Positions 37,365-43,557 of a stretch of 43,557 bases of DNA are shown here, piece after piece. Origin of the DNA: Rhodocyclaceae bacterium (GTDB lineage: Bacteria > Pseudomonadota > Gammaproteobacteria > Burkholderiales > Usitatibacteraceae); contig JADCIX010000009.1 in NCBI GenBank assembly GCA_020247545.1, forward strand, positions 1 to 43,557. The letters run 5' to 3'. The stretch's first letter is position 1. Each line of letters starts with the position of its first letter. Position numbers and translations under genes: made by a program. The notes below the pieces were generated by a model that was given only the letters and a program-made list of their open reading frames with translations, made no database searches and was not told where the DNA came from.

Positions 37365-38897
37365 ATGCCCACCGTCATCAAGCAGGAAGACTTCATCAGC
37401 TCGGTTGCGGATGCGTTCCAATACATCAGCTACTACCATCCGGTCGATTACATCAAGGCATTGCACGAGGCTTACCAGAAGGAGCAATCACCCGCGGCTA
37501 AAGATGCGATGGCGCAAATTCTGATCAATTCGCGAATGGCGGCAGAAGGCCATCGTCCGATCTGCCAAGACACCGGCATTTGTATCGCGTTTATTCGTGT
37601 TGGCATGGATGTGCGTTTTGAAGGTCCCGCCGTTGGGCCACGGCTAACGCCGGAGCAGATGGTGAGCGAGGGTGTGCGCCGCGCCTACACCGATATCAAT
37701 AATCCGCTGCGCGGCTCGATGTTGACCGACCCGGATGGCAAGCGCAAAAACACCACGGACAATACGCCCGGTGTCACACACATTGAAATCGTACCGGGTG
37801 ATAAGGTGGAAGTCATCGTCGCTGCCAAAGGCGGCGGCTCGGAGAATAAATCCAAGTTCGCCATGTTGCTGCCAAACGACAACATCGTCGATTGGATTCT
37901 TTCCGTCGTGCCGACTATGGGTGCCGATTGGTGCCCGCCAGGCATGTTGTCACTCGGTATCGGCGGCTCGCCGGAAAAAGCCATGCTCATGGCGAAGTGG
38001 GCGATGATGGAGCCGCTAAACATCCACGAACTTCAAGCGCGAGGGCCATCCAACCGAGCCGAAGAACTGCGCTTGGAAATCTACGAAAAGGTAAACGCTC
38101 TCGGTATTGGTGCACAGGGTCTTGGCGGACTGAGCACGGTACTCGATGTGAAAGTGACCGACTATCCCACCCATGCCGCCTCGAAGCCGGTGGCGTTGTT
38201 ACCAAACTGTGCGGCAATGCGGCACGCGCATTTTGTATTGGATGGCAGCGGCCCCGCCGTCCTTGAACCGCCTTCGCTCGCGGACTGGCCTTCACTGACG
38301 CAAGATCTATCGACTTGCAAACGTATCAACATCGACGGCATTAGCAAAGCCCAGTTGGGTGAGTTACGTTCGGGTGATCGCGTCCTGCTTAGCGGCAAGA
38401 TTCTCACTGGACGCGACGCCGCACACCGTCGGCTGGTGGAGATGATGAACCGTGGTGAAAAACTGCCTGTCGATTTCACCGGACGCATCATCTACTACGT
38501 CGGTCCGGTAAATCCGGTTCGCGACGAGGTCGTTGGCCCTGCGGGCCCAACCACCGCATCACGCATGGATAAATTTACGGCGGATATGCTCGAACGAACG
38601 GGCCTGATCGGCATGATTGGCAAATCCGAGCGCGGCACCGCCACGATTGAAAACATCAAAAAGAACGGCGCGACTTATTTCATTGCGGTCGGTGGCGCGG
38701 CCTACTTGGTATCCAAAGCCATCAAGTCATCACGCCTAGTTGCGTTCGAAGACCTCGGCATGGAAGCTATTTACGAATTTGAGGTCAAAGACATGCCGGT
38801 CACCGTCGCGGTTGATTCGACCGGAACGGCGGTACATCGCACGGGTCCGCAAGAGTGGCGTACAAAAATCGGCAAGATCCCGGTTGTCATTGTCTAG
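37365..38897 (+). CDS. fumA: Fumarate hydratase, class I ([4Fe-4S])
   Basis: Hydrates fumarate to malate using a labile [4Fe-4S] cluster. The 510-residue protein has the class I N-terminal alpha part and C-terminal beta part fused in one chain. The likely cluster ligands are Cys67 (ICQDTG), Cys190 (GADWCPPGM) and Cys282 (LLPNCAAMRHAHF), whose spacings (123 and 92) resemble those of the Leishmania enzyme. Other motifs such as GGGSENKSKFAMLLP and DMGLGPMxx-like GGxxY are as in family members. Start ATG 37365 has AGGAG six bases upstream. It links the fumarate released by the tyrosine operon and by purB to the citric acid cycle. Confidence 0.96.
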   Translation: MPTVIKQEDFISSVADAFQYISYYHPVDYIKALHEAYQKEQSPAAKDAMAQILINSRMAAEGHRPICQDTGICIAFIRVGMDVRFEGPAVGPRLTPEQMVSEGVRRAYTDINNPLRGSMLTDPDGKRKNTTDNTPGVTHIEIVPGDKVEVIVAAKGGGSENKSKFAMLLPNDNIVDWILSVVPTMGADWCPPGMLSLGIGGSPEKAMLMAKWAMMEPLNIHELQARGPSNRAEELRLEIYEKVNALGIGAQGLGGLSTVLDVKVTDYPTHAASKPVALLPNCAAMRHAHFVLDGSGPAVLEPPSLADWPSLTQDLSTCKRINIDGISKAQLGELRSGDRVLLSGKILTGRDAAHRRLVEMMNRGEKLPVDFTGRIIYYVGPVNPVRDEVVGPAGPTTASRMDKFTADMLERTGLIGMIGKSERGTATIENIKKNGATYFIAVGGAAYLVSKAIKSSRLVAFEDLGMEAIYEFEVKDMPVTVAVDSTGTAVHRTGPQEWRTKIGKIPVVIV

Positions 38898-38992
38898 CCA
38901 TTTGTTTATCTCGCGCTGACGAGCGCAATAGTCGCATCCACAACCACCAGCCACCACCAACCGGCACCCAACACGAAACACGCCGCAGCACC

Positions 38993-39184
38993 ATGGATCT
39001 ACGATTGAGTCGGACATCAAACTCTGGAGGGCGCGTCACCCTCATTGACGGCTCGGCGGGGCTCGGGACGACGATCGCGGCGTTGGTGAGCAACTACTTT
39101 CCCGATGCCGCCATCGAAGATACTGATCTGTTTTCACAAACCATGCGTGGTGCCGGCATGGCCGCCAGGATAGCGACCACCTGA
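38993..39184 (+). CDS. Doubtful small ORF in the fumA-mfd gap
   Basis: The 410-base gap 38898-39307 between fumA and mfd is otherwise empty. It holds a 63-residue frame starting MDLRLSRTSNSGGRVTLIDG. The phrase VTLIDGSAGLGTTIAALV recalls a P-loop NTPase strand-loop-helix but lacks the Walker A lysine, and the protein is too short to be complete. It may be a truncated ATPase relic or a chance frame. A small GCGCT/AGCGC hairpin (38913-38926) and GCGAC/GTCGC just before mfd are seen, neither followed by T-runs. Confidence 0.25.
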   Translation: MDLRLSRTSNSGGRVTLIDGSAGLGTTIAALVSNYFPDAAIEDTDLFSQTMRGAGMAARIATT

Positions 39185-39307
39185 TCGTTATGTTGGTCGC
39201 TCAAAGTTTAATCAGCCCGCGCGACGCTTTTGTCGCCTCTAAATCAACATAAGCACCACCCTCCCCGGCAGACCCGCAACGGCGCGACCGCCAAAAGAAT
39301 ATTCTTG

Positions 39308-42300
39308 ATGAGCCAACCCACTGTCTTTATTCAATCGTCTGATTCCCTGTTGCTGGCGCGCGCCGCACGGCAGACCGCACCGGTGATGATTCTTGCCGCA
39401 GACGCGGCAGATGCTGAACGACTCGCCACCGAGATTGCCTGGTTCGATCCCACACTCCGGGTTTGCCGCCTACCCGACTGGGAGACTCTGCCATACGATC
39501 ATTTTTCACCCCATCCAGACTTGGTGTCAGAGCGTATCTCGACACTCTATCGATTGTCGCGGGGTGATTTCGATGTTGGCATCGTGCCGGTCACCACCGC
39601 CATGACACGCTTGGCACCACGCGAGTATCTGGCGGGTCGCGCTTTCTTGTTGCGAATAAAAACACCGCTTGATCTTGAGGTGTTCCGCAACGACCTGAGC
39701 TTCGGCGGATACACGTCCGTCAAACAGGTAATGGCACCGGGCGAATACGCGATTCGCGGCGGGCTCGTTGATTTGTTCCCGATGGGTTCAACCGTGCCCT
39801 ACCGCATCGACCTGTTCGGTGATGAGATTGAAGCAATCCGCACCTTTGACGTCGACACCCAGCGCAGCATTTATCCCGTCAACGAAATTCGTTTGTTGCC
39901 GGCGCGTGAATTTCCGCTCGACAAACAGGGGCAGCATCAGTTTCGCGAGCAGTTCCGCGACCGCTTTGAAGGTGACCCGTCGAAGTCGCGTATGTACAAA
40001 GATGTCTCGGCGGGCATGGCACCCAACGGCATCGAGTATTTCCTGCCGCTGTTCTTTGCTACCACCGCCACGGTGTTTGATTATTTGCCGCCAACCGCGC
40101 GGATGTTCCTGCATGGTGATGTCGAGCCGATCGCGGACGCATTCTGGCGCGACGTGAAATCACGTTACGACTTGATGCGTGGTGACCGCGATCATCCACT
40201 TTTGCCACCGGCTGATGTGTTTCTACCGGTTGAGGAGTTGTTTCGTGGCGTAGGCCGTTTCGAGAAACTTACCGCCGCGCAGATCACGCAACCGATCTCG
40301 TCATTGCCGGCCGTCGAGGTTGACCGCAAAGCGGCAGATCCACTCGCGCGTCTCAAGCAATTCGTTGCTACCTTCGATGGCCGGGTCGTAGTCGCCGCCG
40401 AGAGTCTCGGGCGACGCGAAACCATACTGACCTTCTTTAATGACCACAAGCTAAACACCAGCACTGGCGGGGACTTTCAGGCACTTTTGGCTGAAAACGC
40501 CCGTCCTGATTCGACTTTGCCTAGTTTATTGGTCACGGTAGCGCCGATCCAACGCGGCTTTACTGCCGTCGATGACAAGCTCGCCATCATCACTGAGAAC
40601 GAGCTTTACGCCAGCGAGGTGAAACAATCGCGGCGACGAGAGAAATCCCGCACCAACGCCGAAGGCATGTTGCGTGATTTGGCCGAAGTGAAGTTGGGCG
40701 ACCCGGTGGTCCACGAGTTACACGGCATCGGCCGTTACATGGGCTTGGTGTCGATGGACCTTGGCGAAGGTGCCATGGAATTCCTCGAGCTTCACTACGA
40801 TGGTGAAGACAAGCTGTTTGTGCCGGTCTCGCAGCTGTCGGTGATTTCACGCTATACCGGTGCCAATCCCGATTCGGCACCGCTGCATCGGCTGGGCTCA
40901 GGCCAATGGGAAAAAGCGCGTCGCAAAGCGGCTGAACAAATCCGCGACACCGCCGCCGAGTTGCTCAATCTCTACGCACGCCGCGCCGCACGCCAGGGGT
41001 TTGCCTTTCCCATGAAGGCCAATGAAGTGGATGCATTTGCAGCCGGGTTCCCGTTTGAAGAAACGGTCGACCAAACCGCGGCGATACAGGCCGTGACCGC
41101 CGACATGACCTCCGGCAGGCCGATGGATCGGCTGATCTGCGGCGATGTAGGCTTTGGTAAAACCGAAGTCGCCTTGCGTGCGGCTTTCTTAGCCGTGAAC
41201 GCGGGAAAGCAAGTGGCGATACTGGTGCCGACCACGTTGCTTGCCGAACAGCACTTCCACAACTTCTCGGATCGTTTTGCCGAGTGGCCGGTTAAGCTCA
41301 CCGAGTTCTCACGTTTTCGGTCCGCCAAGGAAACTGCCGAGGCGATCAAAGGACTGGCCAACGGCACCGTCGATATCGCCATTGGCACACACAAACTCAT
41401 CCAGAAGGATGTCGTCTTCAAGAATCTTGGTTTGGTCATCATCGATGAGGAACATCGTTTTGGCGTGCGCCAGAAAGAAGTCCTCAAGGCACTGCGCTCC
41501 GAGGTCGACGTACTCACACTCACCGCGACACCGATTCCGCGAACACTCGCCATGTCGCTAGAAGGCCTGCGTGATTTTTCCGTGATTGCCACCGCCCCGC
41601 AACGCCGCCTCTCAATCAAGACGTTTGTCCACACACTGTCTGAAGGCACGGTGCGCGAAGGCATCATGCGTGAACTGAAGCGAGGTGGGCAAGCTTACTA
41701 TTTGTACAACGAAGTTGAGACCATCCAAAACCAGCTGGAACGCCTGCAACGTCTCATCCCCGAGGCGCGTATCGCGGTGGCGCACGGCCAGCTACCCGAG
41801 CGTGAACTCGAACGCGTCATGCGCGACTTCTATCACCAGAAAGCCAACGTGTTGTTGTGCTCGACCATCATCGAGACCGGCATCGATGTACCCACTGCCA
41901 ACACCATCCTCATTCATCGTGCGGATAAGTTTGGTCTGGCGCAGTTGCATCAGTTACGCGGACGGGTTGGGCGTTCACATCACCAAGCCTACGCTTATCT
42001 TTTGACGCCGCCTGAAGAGGGTTTGAACATCAACGCCAAACGTCGTTTGGAAGCAATTCAAACCATGGAGGATCTGGGCGCGGGTTTCTACCTTGCCATG
42101 CATGACTTGGAGATTCGTGGTGCCGGTGAAGTTCTAGGTGATTCCCAGTCCGGCGGGATCCAAGACATCGGCTTTACGCTTTACACGGATATGTTGAACC
42201 ACGCGGTGAAGTCCCTCAAAGCAGGTAAGGAGCCGGATCTCTCCAAGCCGCTGAGTGTCGCAACGGAGATCAATCTGCATGCGCCGGCATTGTTGCCAGA

Positions 42301-42718
42301 TACCTACTGCGGCGACGTGCACGAACGTTTGGTGATCTATAAACGCCTCGCCAACTGCGATTCGGCCGACATGCTCGAGCAACTCAAAGAAGAGCTGATC
42401 GACCGCTTCGGTACCTTGCCAGACGCCACGTCGAATCTCTTCGACAGTCACGCGCTACGTATCACCGGCAAGCCGTTGGACCTGATCAAAATTGATGCGA
42501 GCGCCGTGTCGATCACCATTCAGTTCGGGCCCGACACACAAATACATCCACACCGCGTGATCCAACTCGTGCAGCAAAAGCGGCACTTCAAATTGGCCGG
42601 TCCTGATAAGCTGAAGATCGAGAAGCCGATGCCCAATCTGCACGATCGTGTCCTCGCAATCAAGGCCGTCTTGTACGAACTCACGCCCATCGTACCGCAG
42701 GCAAAGGTGGCGGCATGA
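39308..42718 (+). CDS. mfd: Transcription-repair coupling factor Mfd
   Basis: Removes RNA polymerase stalled at DNA lesions and recruits UvrA. The 1136-residue protein shows the UvrB-homology N-terminus, the RNA-polymerase interaction domain (about 450-530, EVKLGDPVVHELHGIGRY), helicase motor with Walker A GDVGFGKT (612-619) and DEEH box (713-716), motif III TATPIPRTLA, and the C-terminal TRCF domain. I chose ATG 39308 (MSQPTVFIQSSDSL), which fits the family; the open frame from 39230 adds 26 residues without family character. Its stop overlaps the serB start (ATGA). Confidence 0.97.
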   Translation: MSQPTVFIQSSDSLLLARAARQTAPVMILAADAADAERLATEIAWFDPTLRVCRLPDWETLPYDHFSPHPDLVSERISTLYRLSRGDFDVGIVPVTTAMTRLAPREYLAGRAFLLRIKTPLDLEVFRNDLSFGGYTSVKQVMAPGEYAIRGGLVDLFPMGSTVPYRIDLFGDEIEAIRTFDVDTQRSIYPVNEIRLLPAREFPLDKQGQHQFREQFRDRFEGDPSKSRMYKDVSAGMAPNGIEYFLPLFFATTATVFDYLPPTARMFLHGDVEPIADAFWRDVKSRYDLMRGDRDHPLLPPADVFLPVEELFRGVGRFEKLTAAQITQPISSLPAVEVDRKAADPLARLKQFVATFDGRVVVAAESLGRRETILTFFNDHKLNTSTGGDFQALLAENARPDSTLPSLLVTVAPIQRGFTAVDDKLAIITENELYASEVKQSRRREKSRTNAEGMLRDLAEVKLGDPVVHELHGIGRYMGLVSMDLGEGAMEFLELHYDGEDKLFVPVSQLSVISRYTGANPDSAPLHRLGSGQWEKARRKAAEQIRDTAAELLNLYARRAARQGFAFPMKANEVDAFAAGFPFEETVDQTAAIQAVTADMTSGRPMDRLICGDVGFGKTEVALRAAFLAVNAGKQVAILVPTTLLAEQHFHNFSDRFAEWPVKLTEFSRFRSAKETAEAIKGLANGTVDIAIGTHKLIQKDVVFKNLGLVIIDEEHRFGVRQKEVLKALRSEVDVLTLTATPIPRTLAMSLEGLRDFSVIATAPQRRLSIKTFVHTLSEGTVREGIMRELKRGGQAYYLYNEVETIQNQLERLQRLIPEARIAVAHGQLPERELERVMRDFYHQKANVLLCSTIIETGIDVPTANTILIHRADKFGLAQLHQLRGRVGRSHHQAYAYLLTPPEEGLNINAKRRLEAIQTMEDLGAGFYLAMHDLEIRGAGEVLGDSQSGGIQDIGFTLYTDMLNHAVKSLKAGKEPDLSKPLSVATEINLHAPALLPDTYCGDVHERLVIYKRLANCDSADMLEQLKEELIDRFGTLPDATSNLFDSHALRITGKPLDLIKIDASAVSITIQFGPDTQIHPHRVIQLVQQKRHFKLAGPDKLKIEKPMPNLHDRVLAIKAVLYELTPIVPQAKVAA

Positions 42719-43380
42719 GCGCCCCGCAACCGAGGAAACTCGGCGAGTTTCGTCTGCTCGCGATCGATATGGATTCCACCCTGATCACCATCGAGTGTAT
42801 CGATGAGATCGCGGACTTCGTCGGAAGAAAAGCTGAAGTTGCCGCGGTGACAGAAGCCGCCATGCGCGGTGAAATCGACTGGCCTACCTCGTTCAGGCAA
42901 CGCGTCGCGCTGCTTGCGGGGCTCGATGAGGCCGCTCTGCAACAAGTTTATGACCAGCGGCTACAACTTTCGCCCGGCGCGGAAACATTGGTGGCGGCTG
43001 CAAAGGCCGGGGGAATATTTACCCTGCTTGTTTCGGGTGGTTTTAACTTCTTCACCAATCGGCTGAAAGAGCGCCTTGGATTGGATGCCGCGTTTTCCAA
43101 TCAACTGGAAATCATCGACGGCAAACTCACCGGACAGGTGTTAGGGCCGCTTTGTGATGCCGATGCCAAGGCACAACACGTGCGCGATTTTGCACAACAA
43201 CTTGGTGCCAGCCGCGAGCAAATCATGGTGATCGGTGATGGGGCCAACGATCTAAAGATGATGGCGGTCGCCGGAACATCTGTCGCTTACTACGCCAAAC
43301 CAGTCGTACAGGAACAAGCGACGATGGCGATCAACGCCGGCGGGCTGGACGAGGTGTTACGCCATTTCCCGGCGCCTTAG
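42715..43380 (+). CDS. serB: Phosphoserine phosphatase
   Basis: A HAD-superfamily phosphatase that makes serine from phosphoserine. The 221-residue protein has the catalytic DxDST motif at Asp18-Met-Asp20-Ser-Thr, motif II VSGGFNFF (Ser near 104), and motif III GDGANDLKMM. It lacks the N-terminal ACT-like domain of enteric SerB, so the length of 221 is the short form. It overlaps mfd by four bases (ATGA), suggesting translational coupling of a repair gene to serine synthesis, a neighbour arrangement known in related bacteria. The region following has an intron-like sequence. Confidence 0.96.
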   Translation: MSAPQPRKLGEFRLLAIDMDSTLITIECIDEIADFVGRKAEVAAVTEAAMRGEIDWPTSFRQRVALLAGLDEAALQQVYDQRLQLSPGAETLVAAAKAGGIFTLLVSGGFNFFTNRLKERLGLDAAFSNQLEIIDGKLTGQVLGPLCDADAKAQHVRDFAQQLGASREQIMVIGDGANDLKMMAVAGTSVAYYAKPVVQEQATMAINAGGLDEVLRHFPAP

Positions 43381-43557
43381 TTTGCGGAGTGGTAACGGGA
43401 TCGCAAAGCACCGGAGCTGGTAGAGTCGGGATGTGGCGCGGTAGCAGTAGGTTTTGCATAGCGGTTGCCGTCCCTTTCGTCTGACGGTGCCTCAATAGCC
43501 AACCATAACCCCGTTTCCACATCCCTCTCATCGAACCGGACTTGCAGATCTCCCGCA
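43381..43557 (-). mobile_element. Probable 3' end of a group II intron (domain V/VI-like), cut by window edge
   Basis: On the minus strand the window begins TGCGGGAGATCTGCAAGTCC, then GGTTCGATGAGAGGG. This reads like the 3' half of a group II domain V (GAGA-type loop in GGGAGATC and the strand GCAAGTCCGGTTC that would pair with GAGCCGGA just outside the window). The following ~100 bases include GACGAAAGGGACGGCAACC and CCGCGCCACATCCCGACTCTACC, phrases I associate with intron 3' regions, though from memory only. No reverse transcriptase lies inside the window. A TTTGCG/CGCAAA hairpin (43381-43408) sits just behind serB on the plus strand. Confidence 0.5.

Overview
The window is a compact, gene-dense chromosomal stretch of a betaproteobacterium, most likely of the order Burkholderiales. 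That placement is an inference from gene order: an RpoE-type sigma factor, DUF3619, DUF3106 and RDD cluster beside ilvBHC, followed by psd, pssA and leuA, is typical of that group. The genes are almost all core metabolic or membrane functions. I see no rRNA, tRNA, CRISPR array, prophage or intact insertion sequence.

Layout. Bases 1-1150 hold a basic C-terminal coding fragment and a drug/metabolite-type transporter. Bases 1250-3741 hold dapD (lysine and peptidoglycan synthesis), pilU (type IV pilus retraction) and a small lipoprotein. Bases 4009-8226 are a tightly overlapping aromatic amino-acid catabolic operon, hppD-hmgA-fahA-phhA, which takes phenylalanine and tyrosine to fumarate and acetoacetate; the maleylacetoacetate isomerase step is not encoded here. 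Bases 8339-12394 (minus strand) are a MacAB-like exporter: Yip1-family protein, periplasmic adaptor, ATPase, permease. A glutathione transferase and purB follow.

Bases 14981-21943 (minus strand) carry ilvB-ilvH-ilvC, a terminator, psd-pssA, a leucine-rich small open frame, and leuA. Together these give branched-chain amino acids and phosphatidylethanolamine. Bases 22354-24443 (plus) carry the sigma factor cluster, which converges on a lone lptG.

Bases 25973-33488 (minus) look like a carboxylate (acetate) utilisation module: the DUF4212/VC_2705-type sodium symporter pair with a near-ideal CRP-type palindrome upstream, a DEDDh exonuclease, a cNMP/CBS/DUF294 nucleotidyltransferase-like regulator, and acs. 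Bases 33757-43380 (plus) hold a CitE-like lyase, an acyl-CoA ligase, a UPF0114 membrane protein, class I fumarase, mfd and serB. The last ~150 bases resemble the 3' end of a group II intron on the minus strand.

The most unusual findings are: (i) a three-copy family of ~40-bp palindromic repeats, each 4-15 bases behind a stop codon in the same orientation (3277, 8231, 31489); (ii) a sigma-factor gene whose apparent N-terminus extends upstream of any ATG/GTG/TTG, leaving CTG as the best start; (iii) a leucine-rich small ORF and TGACGTC motifs upstream of leuA and ilvB; (iv) the CRP-like palindrome; and (v) the group II intron-like terminus at the right edge. No wholly new multigene system stands out; the cNMP/CBS/nucleotidyltransferase plus exonuclease pair in the acetate module is the least understood gene set here.
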